NCBI RefSeq assembly: GCF_033001325.1
Contig: NZ_CP133111.1
Location: forward strand, 2,604,001 to 2,668,000
DNA length: 64,000 nt
Direction of reading: 5' to 3'
From: Rhodopseudomonas sp. BAL398
GTDB taxonomy: Bacteria; Pseudomonadota; Alphaproteobacteria; Rhizobiales; Xanthobacteraceae
Part shown: piece by piece, positions 1 through 8,219 of the stretch
Position numbering within the stretch: the stretch's first letter is position 1
How the letters are laid out: the number at the start of each line of letters is the position of its first letter
Notes under the pieces: model-generated
Seen by the model: the letters and a program-made list of their open reading frames with translations, nothing else
Database searches by the model: none
Told to the model about the DNA's origin: nothing
Position numbers and translations under genes: made by a program

Positions 1-225
1 AGCCAGCCCAATCCGCTGTCGGGGGGCCGGACCGTGGTGACGCCGAACTCCAAGGTCGGGGTCAGCGTCGACGGCAAGAAGCTGGCGCTGGTCAAGGACG
101 GCGTCTCGCTGCAGCAGCTGGTCGACGGCCTCAACGGGCTCGGCATCGGGCCGCGCGACCTGATCGGGATCCTGCAGGCGATCAAGGCCGCCGGCGCGAT
201 CCAGGCCGACATCGAGGTGATGTGA
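1..225 (+). CDS. flgI: Flagellar P-ring protein FlgI, C-terminal part (5' end outside window)
   Basis: This is the last 74 residues of FlgI, the periplasmic protein that forms the P-ring around the flagellar rod in the peptidoglycan layer. The frame is open from base 1 and ends at TGA 223-225. The tail contains the family's closing block LVDGLNGLGIGPRDLIGIL followed by AIKAAGAIQADIEVM, the usual FlgI C-terminus. The full protein is normally about 370 residues, so most of it lies upstream of the window. The stop overlaps the ATG of the next gene (flgJ-type) in TGATG, so the two are translationally coupled. Identity is secure from the C-terminal motif and the flagellar neighbours. Confidence 0.93.
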   Translation, partial: SQPNPLSGGRTVVTPNSKVGVSVDGKKLALVKDGVSLQQLVDGLNGLGIGPRDLIGILQAIKAAGAIQADIEVM

Positions 226-593
226 TGATCGCAACCGCAAATTACGGCCGCAACGGCCAGCTCCCGATGCTCAACGGCCGGCCCGACACCGTGCTGGCCG
301 ACGCGATGAGCAAGGTGCCGCAGCCGATGCAGAACAAGATCAGGGAGAAGGCGCAGGATTTCGAAGCCGTGTTCCTGAACTCGATGTTCTCGCAGATGAC
401 CAGCAGCATCAAGGGCGAGGGCCCGTTCGGCGACACCGTCGGCACCGGCGCGTGGCGTTCGATGCTGACCGAGCAATATTCCAAATCATTCGCCAAGGCC
501 GGCGGCATCGGCATTTCCAACGACGTCTTTCGCACCCTGATCCTTCAGCAGGCCAACCGCGCCACCGCACCGCAAGGAACACCCACGCCATGA
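225..593 (+). CDS. flgJ: Rod-binding protein, FlgJ N-terminal-domain type
   Basis: This 122-residue protein corresponds to the rod-binding half of FlgJ, which caps the growing flagellar rod in the periplasm. The rod-binding core runs from about residue 43 to 99 (KAQDFEAVFLNSMF, then the Gly-rich GTGAWRSMLTEQYS stretch). As in most alphaproteobacteria there is no C-terminal muramidase domain, so the peptidoglycan-cutting activity must come from another protein. A GTG at 222 is also in frame, but ATG 225 sits directly on the flgI stop and is preferred. The stop overlaps the ATG of the next gene (ATGA, 590-593), which places it inside a tight flgI-flgJ-flgN operon. Confidence 0.86.
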   Translation: MIATANYGRNGQLPMLNGRPDTVLADAMSKVPQPMQNKIREKAQDFEAVFLNSMFSQMTSSIKGEGPFGDTVGTGAWRSMLTEQYSKSFAKAGGIGISNDVFRTLILQQANRATAPQGTPTP

Positions 594-1078
594 CCCAACC
601 GCAACATCAACAGGCCCCGGCTGCGATCGTCGCGGTCACCACCATCGCCGACGCCCGCAAGCTCGCCGACGGGTTGATGGAGATCATGACCACGCTGCTG
701 GCGGTGATCGAGCGCGAGACCGAACTGGTTCGCGCCGGCCAGATCGTCGAGGCGATCCGGCTCGAGCCGCAAAAGACCGATCTGTCGCGGCGCTATATCG
801 GCGCCATCACGCTGGTCAAAGCCAGCCAGCCGTATCTGGCCAAGGCGACACCGGATCTGCTCGCCGCGCTGCACCGGCATCACGACGTGTTCCGCGCCAT
901 GCTGCAGGTCAATCTCACCGTGCTGGCGACGGCGCACGCGGTCTCCGAAGGCATCGTGCGCGGCGTCAACGCCGAGATCCAGCGCAAGAACAGCCCGCAG
1001 ACCTACAATTCCGACGGCAGGCGCGCGGCGCCAGGGCCGCGCAACATCATGCCGATTGCAGTCAGCCGCTCGCTCTGA
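590..1078 (+). CDS. flgN: FlgN-like flagellar export chaperone
   Basis: This protein of 162 residues is probably the cytoplasmic chaperone for the hook-filament junction proteins FlgK and FlgL, both of which are encoded in this window. It is predicted mostly helical, with the pattern of the FlgN family: a long first helix (LMEIMTTLLAVIERETELV), a basic turn containing QKTDLSRRY, and two further amphipathic helices. The start chosen is ATG 590, which overlaps the flgJ stop; an open frame extends further upstream but lies over flgJ. The weakly conserved family makes the name less certain than the operon position. No promoter of its own is visible. Confidence 0.68.
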   Translation: MTQPQHQQAPAAIVAVTTIADARKLADGLMEIMTTLLAVIERETELVRAGQIVEAIRLEPQKTDLSRRYIGAITLVKASQPYLAKATPDLLAALHRHHDVFRAMLQVNLTVLATAHAVSEGIVRGVNAEIQRKNSPQTYNSDGRRAAPGPRNIMPIAVSRSL

Positions 1079-1303
1079 TCGGATCGGCTCGCGATCGGCG
1101 TCGCCGTACCGCTCCTCCGGCCGCGCTCCACGACTGTCCGGCTCATCACCGTTGCGGCTTTCGCCGCGGCGGTTTTGCGCCCCGACAATATCGACCATTT
1201 GAAACAAATAATCGGAGTTAGCTAAGCGTCGAGTTTAGACGTTTTGGGCAATATATCTTTTGGATAGGGTTGGGATTGATCTGATGGAAGCCAGGAGGCT
1301 GAC

Positions 1304-1678
1304 ATGAGTAGCGATTTCAACATTAGACCGGCGGGGGCGCCGGTTGCGATACCGGTGCTCAAACCCGCGCCCGAAGCGGTGCGGACGGCCGTGCCGACGG
1401 AATTGCCGGCGCCGAAAAGCGTCGCCGCCGCGGAAGCGTCGAACCGCCCTGCTCCGGCCGTGCCGCAAAGCCAACCCCCTCCGGGCGACGAGGTCTCGCA
1501 CCAGATCGTGATCGATCGCGCGGCGGCCGAAATCGTCTACCGGGTGGTCGACAACAAGACCAGCCAGGTCGTCAATCAATATCCCGACGCCTCGCGGCTG
1601 CGTGCCAGGGCCTATCTGCGCGCCCAGGACAACGCCAAGCTGGACGGCCAGCGGATCGCCACTGATCGCCAGGCCTGA
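1304..1678 (+). CDS. FlaG-like small flagellar protein
   Basis: This is a 124-residue protein with a Pro/Ala-rich, probably disordered first half (residues 1-65). Its second half contains the pattern EIVYRVVDNKTSQVVNQYP, which resembles the FlaG family block built around V-x-D-x-x-T-x-x-V-x-x-x-P. FlaG proteins are linked to filament length or filament assembly. A very good Shine-Dalgarno AGGAGG at 1293-1298 lies five bases before ATG 1304. The gene stands alone, transcribed toward the convergent flaF gene, with 204 bases between the stops. The family assignment rests on one short block plus the flagellar setting and could be wrong. Confidence 0.55.
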   Translation: MSSDFNIRPAGAPVAIPVLKPAPEAVRTAVPTELPAPKSVAAAEASNRPAPAVPQSQPPPGDEVSHQIVIDRAAAEIVYRVVDNKTSQVVNQYPDASRLRARAYLRAQDNAKLDGQRIATDRQA

Positions 1679-1882
1679 GCGGCACCGGAGCGGCGCAACG
1701 ACAAACGCGGCAAGCCGTGGCACGACGGCCTGAACGCGCTCTTTGTCGTGCCCGAACCCGACCATCGGCAAGATGTTGACGCCGCGACTTTGAGCGGACT
1801 CGTCGGACCCTACTGCGCGGAAATTGGAAACCGTTTGTCGGCGCAGCGCCGCGATCGCTCGACCGGCGCGGCAATGTGGCCG

Positions 1883-2254
1883 CTAGGTGGCGCGGCCGTT
1901 GAGACCGGCGGCGATGTTGCGGTTGATGTCGATCAGCGCCTGCAACCGTTCTACTTCGGGCTTGAGCAGCAGCGCCGACGATTGCGTCATCACGAAGATG
2001 CCGATATTGGCGATGTTCTGACGGATCGAGATCTGCTCGGGATTCTCGTCGCGCATCGCGTCGCTGACGAAGATCGACCAGAGCTTGCGGTTGAACATCA
2101 GGGCCTCGGTCAGTCCGGCGTCGGTCTGGTCCCAGTTCGTCATCACGTCCTGAAGCTGACGTGCCGCCTTTAACAGAGCCTGCGCCTCGATGTCCCGTGG
2201 AGATGCAATTCGCTGGGCGGTCCGGGCGTAGGCTTGTGAAGCAGCACTCGACAT
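1883..2254 (-). CDS. flaF: Flagellar biosynthesis regulator FlaF
   Basis: FlaF is a small cytoplasmic alphaproteobacterial protein needed for flagellin synthesis or secretion; it works with FlbT on flagellin. This 123-residue product has the typical N-terminus AAQAY-like (SQAYARTAQRIASPRDIEAQ), followed by the conserved NRKLWSIFVSDAM block at about residues 54-66 and LIDINRNIAAGL near the end. It begins three bases after the flbT stop, with GAGGT five bases before its ATG, so flbT and flaF are one operon. FlaF and FlbT act in opposite directions on flagellin in Caulobacter; the same is assumed here. Confidence 0.91.
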   Translation of the reverse strand: MSSAASQAYARTAQRIASPRDIEAQALLKAARQLQDVMTNWDQTDAGLTEALMFNRKLWSIFVSDAMRDENPEQISIRQNIANIGIFVMTQSSALLLKPEVERLQALIDINRNIAAGLNGRAT

Positions 2255-2257
2255 CGG

Positions 2258-2635
2258 TTACCTCAAAAGCTCTTCTTCACGCTTGATCAGCGTCCTTAAT
2301 TCTCTCAAGGCTTTGTAGAGATTGCCGCTTAAAATTAGATTACTGGCGACCTCGATTTGGTCGCGGAAGCTCGGCACCGCCTGAATCAATTCCTTGATGA
2401 AGCCGAGATAAAGATCCTGATAACTCGGAATGTCGTTTTCGAGATACATCATCTGCACGCACAGATAGATGCGCTTGGCCGGCGTATTCGCGGTCTCCGA
2501 GGTGAGGATATCCTTCTCGCGCAGGATCGGCGCGTTGCCGTCGATCAGAAACGTGGTGCGCGTATCCGAATTGGTGATGACGCTTTGTCCGATGATGATC
2601 CGCTCGAACGGCTTCAGCTCGACTCGCAATGGCAT
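2258..2635 (-). CDS. flbT: Flagellin post-transcriptional repressor FlbT
   Basis: FlbT is an alphaproteobacterial protein known in Caulobacter to bind the 5' leader of flagellin mRNA and limit translation until the hook is complete. The 125-residue product starts MPLRVELKPFERIIIGQSVI, and has the conserved acidic/aromatic block YLCVQMMYLENDIPSYQDLY in its middle. An in-frame ATG 51 bases further upstream exists, but the ATG at 2635 has AAGGGAA just before it and gives the family's usual length. It lies downstream of the first flagellin on the same strand and directly upstream of flaF, which fits a flagellin-control role. Confidence 0.92.
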   Translation of the reverse strand: MPLRVELKPFERIIIGQSVITNSDTRTTFLIDGNAPILREKDILTSETANTPAKRIYLCVQMMYLENDIPSYQDLYLGFIKELIQAVPSFRDQIEVASNLILSGNLYKALRELRTLIKREEELLR

Positions 2636-2749
2636 CGATGTTCCCTTTCGAACGCAGCCCGACGGGCCTGTCAGGCCGGGACTCAACTAGGATCGTACGT
2701 CGCTGTTATGCGCAGGCTAGCCGAATCGATTCCAGCGCAAAACACCGTT

Positions 2750-2773
2750 GCGCGGCGGGGATATTCGCCGCGC
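2750..2773 (-). terminator. Possible terminator downstream of flagellin A
   Basis: An 8-bp GC-rich inverted repeat (GCGCGGCG / CGCCGCGC, 8-base loop) lies about 80 bases after the flagellin A stop. On the minus strand the nearest T-run (TTTT) begins only about ten bases beyond the stem, so it is a weaker terminator than those after flagellins B and C. It may reduce read-through into flbT rather than block it. Confidence 0.42.
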
Positions 2774-2854
2774 GGCATTGCGGCGCGCCGGATCTGGCAA
2801 GCCGGACCTGTCGCTCAGGCCGCCCTCGCCCGGGCCCGGCCCGGTTCGCGGCGA

Positions 2855-5116
2855 TTACTGCAGCAGCTTCAGCACGCTCTGCTGCGACTGGTTCGCCAGC
2901 GCCAGCGCCGACACCGCGATCGACTGCCGGGTCGACAGCGCCTGGCTGTTGGCGGCTTCCTCATTGGTGTCGGCCAGCGTCAGGTTCGACGAGCCGGTCT
3001 GCAGCACGTTGATCAGGCTCTTGGCGAACTCCTGACGGATCTGCACGATCGACAGGTTGGAACCCAGCGACGAAGCCTGCGAGCGCAGCGCGGTCGAGGC
3101 GACGTTGAGCGCCGCCAGCGTCTTGTTGGCGGAGGCGTTGTCGATCAGGTCGGAGCCGGCGACCAGCGTCGGCAGCCCGAGCCCGGCGGGCGTCAGCGCC
3201 GCGCCGGTGATGTTGAGCGTCGACTTGCCAGTCTCGTTGAACACCAGCTTCAAGGTATCGCCGGCCAGCAGGTTGACGCCATTGAACGAGGCGTCCTGCG
3301 AGGTGGTGGTGATCTGGTTGATGATGTTGTTGTACTGCGCGACCAGGCCGGCGCGGGTCGACTGCGAATTGAGGTCGGCGACCGGCGGTGCCGGGTTGGT
3401 GAAGCTCAGCGTCGTGGTCACGGTGCCGCCGAGAGTGCCGCCGTCGATCGCCGAGCCGAGCGTCGATGAGGCGTAGTCGTTGCCGGCGGTGATCACCAGC
3501 TTGCCGGTGGCATCGACCGTCGCCGTCATGTTGTTGTTGAACAGCGCGGCATTGAGCTGGGCCAGGGTCTTGACGGTGCCGTTGGTGCCGTTGCCGAAGG
3601 TGATGTTGACCGGGGTGCCGCCCTTGAACGAGCTGAAGGTCAGGGTCTTGCCGCTGATGCCGCCGATGCCGGCGTTGCGGGCGGCGGAGAACACCGTCGC
3701 GGTGCCGGTGTTGCCGGCGAGCCCAAGCGCGGCCAGTGCGTTGCCGGACCCCGCAATGCTCAGGTCGGAGACCAGGCCAGTGCTGAGCTTCAGCGCGCCG
3801 GAGGCGGCGACCGACGACGCGGTGGCGCCGGCGGTGGTGCTGAGCACCGCGTTGCCGCTGGTGTTGGCGGCGGTCTGCGTCCCGGTGGCGAGATCGACCG
3901 CCTTCAGCACGTCGTCGATGGTGCCGCCCTGCAGATAGATGGTCGAATTGCCGACGCCGTCGGTGACCAGATTGCCGGTGGCGCCCGAACCGGTCGGCAC
4001 GTCGGCGGGCAACGGCGCCTTGGCATTCTTGAAGGTGATGGTCTTGCCGTCGACATACAGCGTCGAGCCGTCCTGGATCAGCGATCCGACGGTCGTGCCG
4101 TCGGTCGTGCGCTGCTTGGTCACCGTGGTCGTGCCGGGGCCGGTGGAGCTGCTGAGCCCGAGCGCCTTCAACAGGTCGGCCTTGCCGGTGATGCTGAGGT
4201 CGTCGCCGGTGCCGGTGGTCAGGGTCAGAACGCCGCCCGCGACGGCGCCGTCGGTGCCGGACGAATGCGTGATCGTGGCGGTGCCGTTGGCGTTGACGGA
4301 CTGCTGCACACCGCTGGCGAGATCGATCGCCTTGGACAGATCGTCGACGCTGGCCAGCGCCGCCGCGGGCGTGCCGAGATAGACGGTGCTGTTGCCGTTG
4401 CCGTCGGTCACCAGATTGCCGGCGACGCCGGATCCGACGGTGACCCCGGTGGGGGCCGGCGGCGAACCGGCGCGGAAGGTGATGGTCTTGCCATTGACGA
4501 CCAGGGTGTCGCCGTCGGCGGGCTGCGCGCTGCCGATCAGCGCGGTCGCCGCGGTGGGACTGGTATCGATCAGTTTGGTCGTGCCGGCGAGCGCGGCGCC
4601 GCTGCCCGTGGTGGCGGCGGTGCCGACCAAACTGGCCGAGACGCCGCCGAGCGTGGTCGCGCCGGTCACCGCGGTCGCGCCGCCGGCGGCGCCCGTATAC
4701 AGCACGTTGCTGCTGGCGATGGTGTTGACGAAGCTGGTGGTGCCCCGCAGATCGTCGGCGGTGGCGCCGGAAATCGAGGTCGAAACGTTGGATTTGGGCG
4801 CGTAGCCGACCGGCGTCTGCAGCGCCTGGTTGGCGATCGACTTGGCGGTGTCGATCAGCTTGTTCAACGAGGTGATGCCGGTATTGGCCGCCTGCAGGAT
4901 CTGTACGCCGTTGCCGATGCCGTCGAGCAGATTGTTGATGTCGGAGGCGCGGCTGTCGAGGCCGGCTGCGGTGAAGTAGTTGGTCGGATTGTCCAGCGCC
5001 GAATTCACCTTCTTTCCGCTGGAAAGCCGGTTCTGCGTGGTCGCCAGAAGGTCCGCTGTCGATTGCAACGATAGCAGGTTCTGTCGAACCGATGCCGAGA
5101 GGACGACGTTAGCCAT
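2855..5116 (-). CDS. Flagellin A (large, 753 residues)
   Basis: This is a structural filament protein exported by the flagellar type III system. The N-terminal D0/D1 region (MANVVLSASVRQNLLSLQ, then SSGKKVNSALDNPTNYFTA) and the C-terminal coiled region ending SQQSVLKLLQ are those of flagellins. The centre is expanded by successive beta-rich modules of the flagellin-IN type (VNGKTITF...DLSITGKADLLKALGL), so the protein is far longer than the usual 300-500 residues. ATG 5116 is chosen over upstream in-frame codons because AGGAAGG lies eight bases before it and the family N-terminus begins there. It is the most diverged of three tandem flagellins and is closest to flbT/flaF. Confidence 0.95.
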   Translation of the reverse strand: MANVVLSASVRQNLLSLQSTADLLATTQNRLSSGKKVNSALDNPTNYFTAAGLDSRASDINNLLDGIGNGVQILQAANTGITSLNKLIDTAKSIANQALQTPVGYAPKSNVSTSISGATADDLRGTTSFVNTIASSNVLYTGAAGGATAVTGATTLGGVSASLVGTAATTGSGAALAGTTKLIDTSPTAATALIGSAQPADGDTLVVNGKTITFRAGSPPAPTGVTVGSGVAGNLVTDGNGNSTVYLGTPAAALASVDDLSKAIDLASGVQQSVNANGTATITHSSGTDGAVAGGVLTLTTGTGDDLSITGKADLLKALGLSSSTGPGTTTVTKQRTTDGTTVGSLIQDGSTLYVDGKTITFKNAKAPLPADVPTGSGATGNLVTDGVGNSTIYLQGGTIDDVLKAVDLATGTQTAANTSGNAVLSTTAGATASSVAASGALKLSTGLVSDLSIAGSGNALAALGLAGNTGTATVFSAARNAGIGGISGKTLTFSSFKGGTPVNITFGNGTNGTVKTLAQLNAALFNNNMTATVDATGKLVITAGNDYASSTLGSAIDGGTLGGTVTTTLSFTNPAPPVADLNSQSTRAGLVAQYNNIINQITTTSQDASFNGVNLLAGDTLKLVFNETGKSTLNITGAALTPAGLGLPTLVAGSDLIDNASANKTLAALNVASTALRSQASSLGSNLSIVQIRQEFAKSLINVLQTGSSNLTLADTNEEAANSQALSTRQSIAVSALALANQSQQSVLKLLQ

Positions 5117-5593
5117 TTTCAATGCCTTCCTGATCCGCGCTGGACGTCGACCTTCGGGTCGGCGATGCCATGGACGCCCCGGGCAACAGGAGTTGCCGCT
5201 GTGACGTTGCCGGTGATGTTTAGACGCCTGTTCTGGAGAGGGACCTCGGACGCACATACAAGGTGCGACCCGGATCAACGCGGCCGATTCTCGGCCAACC
5301 TCATTCCTACTTGCTGAAAGTGTTAACCGGGACAATTTAAGATATGGTTAACAGCCCCTTAAGGCCCGGCGACGGAAGCGGCCGGAACGCGAATAAATTC
5401 AAAAACAGGGGTTTCCGAGGACAGCTCGCATCGGCCCGAGGCCGGCGGAACGCCGCGGGTCCAGGGGAAGTGGCGAAGGGCGGAGATGCCGGCGCTGCCG
5501 CGTGGCGGCGGCCGGACGGTCTGAGACCGCGATCGATGGCCGGGTCGCGGTCGGCGGCCTGCGCGTCACAAGCCGCGATGCAGTCCAGCCACG
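5117..5593. other. Intergenic region upstream of flagellin A
   Basis: No gene is supported here. The stretch holds the flagellin A leader (with its AGGAAGG ribosome site next to 5116), a perfect TTAA-N7-TTAA site at 5337-5351 and, at its far end, the terminator of flagellin B. Short open frames in it have no ribosome site or recognisable product. Confidence 0.6.
5337..5351. promoter_or_regulatory. CtrA-type box (TTAA-N7-TTAA)
   Basis: TTAA-GATATGG-TTAA is an exact match to the full CtrA recognition sequence of alphaproteobacteria. It lies about 220 bp upstream of the flagellin A start. A further TTAA occurs at 5323-5326. CtrA controls flagellar classes in Caulobacter and relatives, so regulation of this flagellin is plausible. 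TTAA is rare in GC-rich DNA, which makes chance less likely. Confidence 0.6.
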
Positions 5594-5628
5594 GCAAAGA
5601 AAACGGCGGGGTTTCCCCCGCCGTTTCC
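5594..5628 (-). terminator. Intrinsic terminator of flagellin B
   Basis: A perfect 11-bp stem (AAACGGCGGGG / CCCCGCCGTTT, loop TTTC) sits about 30 bases after the flagellin B stop; on the minus strand it is followed by TTTTCTTT. This is a classical Rho-independent terminator, and a near copy follows flagellin C. Confidence 0.88.
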
Positions 5629-5656
5629 GGTCTTGGTTGGTGTCAGGCTGTTGCGA

Positions 5657-7903
5657 TTAACGCAGCAGCTGCAACACGCTCTGCTGCGAGGTGTTGGCCA
5701 AGGACAGCGCCGAGACCGCGATCGACTGGCGGGTCGACAGCGCCTGGCTGTTGGCCGCTTCCTCGTTGGTGTCGGCCAGCGTCAGGTTCGACGAACCGGT
5801 CTGCAGCACGTTGATCAGATCCTTCGAGAAGGCCTGACGGGTCTGCACGATGGTCAGGTTCGAACCAAGCGCCGAAGCCTGGGTCCGCAGCGTGGTCGAA
5901 GCGGCGTTCAGGGTCGCCAGGGTTTTGTTCGTCGACGAGTTGTCGATGAAGTCGGAACCGGCGGTCAAGCTCGCCAGGCCGAGGCCGGACGAGTTGTAGG
6001 TCACGCCCTGAATGTTCAGGGTGGACTTGCCGGTTTCGTTGAACACCAGCTTCAGGGTGTCGCCGCCGAGCAGGTTGACGCCGTTGAACGAGGCATCCTG
6101 GGCAGTGGTGTTGATCTGCGTCAGAACGTCATTGTACTGCTTCACCAGATTGGCGCGGGTGGTCTGGGCGGCATTGTCGACTACCGGAGCCCCGGGGACC
6201 GTGAAGGTCAGTGCCGAGGTCAGGGTGCCGCCGATGGTGCCGCCGTCGACCGAAGACCCAAGCGTCGAAGACGCGTAGTCGTTCGACGCCGAGATCGTCA
6301 GCTTGCCGGTGGCATCGACGGTCGCGGTCTGGTTGTTGGCCTGCAGCGCGGTATTGAGCTGGGCCAGCGTCTTGACCGTACCGTTGGCGCCGTCGCCGAA
6401 GGTCACGTCGACCGCGGTTCCACCCTGGAAGGACGTGAAGCTCAGGGTCTTGCCGTTGACGCCGCCGGCGCTCGCATTACGAGCGGCGGTGAACGCGGTG
6501 TCGGTGCCGGTGGTGCCGTTCAGCCCCAGAACCGAAAGCGCGTTACCTGCGCCGCCGGCGATGGTGAGATCGGACGCCGTGCCGGTGCTGAGCTTCAGCG
6601 TGCCGTTGACGTTCACCGAGGAGTTGGTGTTGCCGTCGGAGGTGGCAACGGTCGCACCGGTGGGATCCAGCGTCGCAACCTGAACGCCGGTGGCAAGGTC
6701 GATCGCCTTCAGCGCATCAGCCAGCGTGGCGGACTGCAGATAGACGGTCGAATTGCCGCTGCCGTCGGTCTCGACATTGCCGGTCACGCCGGTATGGGTC
6801 GAGGATGCCGCCGGCGTCGCGCCGTTCTTGAAGGTGATGGTCTTGCCGTTGACGTTCAGCGTCGAGCCGTCCTGGATCAACGAACCGACTGTGGCGGCGC
6901 TGGTGGTGCGGGCGGCGCCAACGGTGGCGGTGCCGGCACCCACTGCCGTGGTGAGACCGAAAGCCTTCAGGAAGTCAGCCTTGCCGGAGACGCTGAGATC
7001 AGCGCCGGTCGAGCTCTGCAGGCTGACCGCGCCGGCAGTGATCGACGACAGGGTCTGGCCTGCATTGGCCGTCACCGTGCCGGCGTTGTTATAGGCGACG
7101 CCCGAGGCCAGATCGATCGCGCTCAGAACATCGCCGACCGTCGCGGTCGAAGAGGTGCTGCTCGCGCCGATATAGATCGTGGAGTTGCCGTTGGTGTCGA
7201 CCGACAGATTGCCGGCCAGCGTGGTGCCGCTCGGTGCGGTGGTGGGAACCGCGCCCGCCTTGAAGGTGATGGTCTTGCCATTCACCTTGAACGAGTCGCC
7301 GTCCGCAACGGTGGCGGTTCCGAGAGCGGGAGCCGCGCCGCCGGTGTCGTTGAGCACGGTCGCGGCGGTGATCGGAGCCGGCACGGTCGCCGTATCGTTG
7401 ACCACAGTGCCGGTCAGCGCGCCGGAGAGACCGCCGAGGGTCTTGGTCGCAGCCACCGCGGTGTTGCCGCCGGCGGTGCCGTCGGTGACGACGTTACCCA
7501 CGGCCGAGGTGTTGACGTAGCTGGTGGTGCCACGCAGATCGTCGGCGGTGGCGCCGGTGATCGTGGTCGAGACGTTCGACTTGGTGGAGTAGCCGACCGT
7601 GGTCTGCAGCGCCTGGTTGGCGATCGACTTGGCGGAATCAACCAGCTTGTTCAACGAGCTGATGCCGGTGTTGGCGGCCTGCAGGATCTGCACGCCGTTG
7701 CCGATGCCATCGAGCAGATTGTTGATGTCGCTGGCACGCGCGTCGAGCGAGGCGGCGGTGAAGAAGTTGGTGGGATTGTCGAGCGCGGTGTTGACCTTCT
7801 TACCGGTCGACAGGCGGCTCTGGGTGGTGGAGAGCAGTTCCGCAGTGGCCTGCAAAGACGACAGATTCTGGCGGACGGAATTAGAGAGAACGATACCGGA
7901 CAT
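5657..7903 (-). CDS. Flagellin B (748 residues)
   Basis: This is a flagellar filament subunit. It begins MSGIVLSNSVRQNLSSLQ and ends TSQQSVLQLLR, the flagellin D0 helices. Between them are at least three repeated beta-rich modules (VNGKTITFK, GNSTVYLQSATLADALKAID, DLTIAGGAGNALSVLGL). ATG 7903 is preferred to an in-frame upstream codon because AGGAAGG lies nine bases before it. It is almost the same as flagellin C: the first 170 or so residues are identical and the DNA is identical over 511 bp including the ribosome site. Each flagellin has its own strong terminator, so the three are separate or only partly coupled transcripts. Confidence 0.96.
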   Translation of the reverse strand: MSGIVLSNSVRQNLSSLQATAELLSTTQSRLSTGKKVNTALDNPTNFFTAASLDARASDINNLLDGIGNGVQILQAANTGISSLNKLVDSAKSIANQALQTTVGYSTKSNVSTTITGATADDLRGTTSYVNTSAVGNVVTDGTAGGNTAVAATKTLGGLSGALTGTVVNDTATVPAPITAATVLNDTGGAAPALGTATVADGDSFKVNGKTITFKAGAVPTTAPSGTTLAGNLSVDTNGNSTIYIGASSTSSTATVGDVLSAIDLASGVAYNNAGTVTANAGQTLSSITAGAVSLQSSTGADLSVSGKADFLKAFGLTTAVGAGTATVGAARTTSAATVGSLIQDGSTLNVNGKTITFKNGATPAASSTHTGVTGNVETDGSGNSTVYLQSATLADALKAIDLATGVQVATLDPTGATVATSDGNTNSSVNVNGTLKLSTGTASDLTIAGGAGNALSVLGLNGTTGTDTAFTAARNASAGGVNGKTLSFTSFQGGTAVDVTFGDGANGTVKTLAQLNTALQANNQTATVDATGKLTISASNDYASSTLGSSVDGGTIGGTLTSALTFTVPGAPVVDNAAQTTRANLVKQYNDVLTQINTTAQDASFNGVNLLGGDTLKLVFNETGKSTLNIQGVTYNSSGLGLASLTAGSDFIDNSSTNKTLATLNAASTTLRTQASALGSNLTIVQTRQAFSKDLINVLQTGSSNLTLADTNEEAANSQALSTRQSIAVSALSLANTSQQSVLQLLR

Positions 7904-7919
7904 ATGAAACCTTCCTGGT
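7409..7919 (-). repeat. 511-bp identical segment, copy in flagellin B
   Basis: By eye this stretch is base-for-base the same as 9975-10485 (constant offset 2566). It covers the ribosome site and the first 165 or so codons of flagellin B. Both edges are abrupt: the sequence diverges at once upstream of the ribosome site and inside the variable module. Confidence 0.9.
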
Positions 7920-8025
7920 TTAAGCAACATACCGATCTTCTTGATCGGCTCGCGGACACTGGTCGACCAGCGATAACGATGCGTAAAATTCAGGCCCGGT
8001 ACTAATACTTGCGATTTTAATGAAT

Positions 8026-8039
8026 GCGTATAAATACGC
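8026..8039. promoter_or_regulatory. AT-rich palindrome upstream of flagellin B
   Basis: GCGTAT-AA-ATACGC is a perfect 14-bp palindrome, extended by imperfect ATG/CAT flanks, about 125 bp upstream of the flagellin B start in a locally AT-rich stretch. It has the look of a regulator site or promoter-proximal element. No protein is assigned. Confidence 0.35.
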
Positions 8040-8160
8040 GCATCGTATTTTTCGCCGCCCGCGTTCAAGAAACGCCTGTGCGGCAGATGTCTTCGCGATT
8101 CCCGCCGGCGCCGGAAGCCAATTCCGATTTGTGACAAAAAGCCTAAAATTGTCGGCGAAC

Positions 8161-8194
8161 GCAAAAAGACGGCGGGGTTTCCCCCGCCGCCTTC
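8161..8194 (-). terminator. Intrinsic terminator of flagellin C
   Basis: The stem GACGGCGGGG / CCCCGCCGCC with loop TTTC lies about 30 bases after the flagellin C stop and is followed on the minus strand by TTTTTGC. It closely matches the terminator after flagellin B, so the duplication unit included the 3' end. Confidence 0.87.
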
Positions 8195-8219
8195 CGTTTG
8201 ATGAGTGCTTTCGCCGAGA

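Noticed and set aside
7904-8160. Sigma-54 (GG-N10-GC) or sigma-28 promoters for the flagellins.
   Set aside because: Scans of the upstream regions gave no convincing match to either consensus, so none is annotated.
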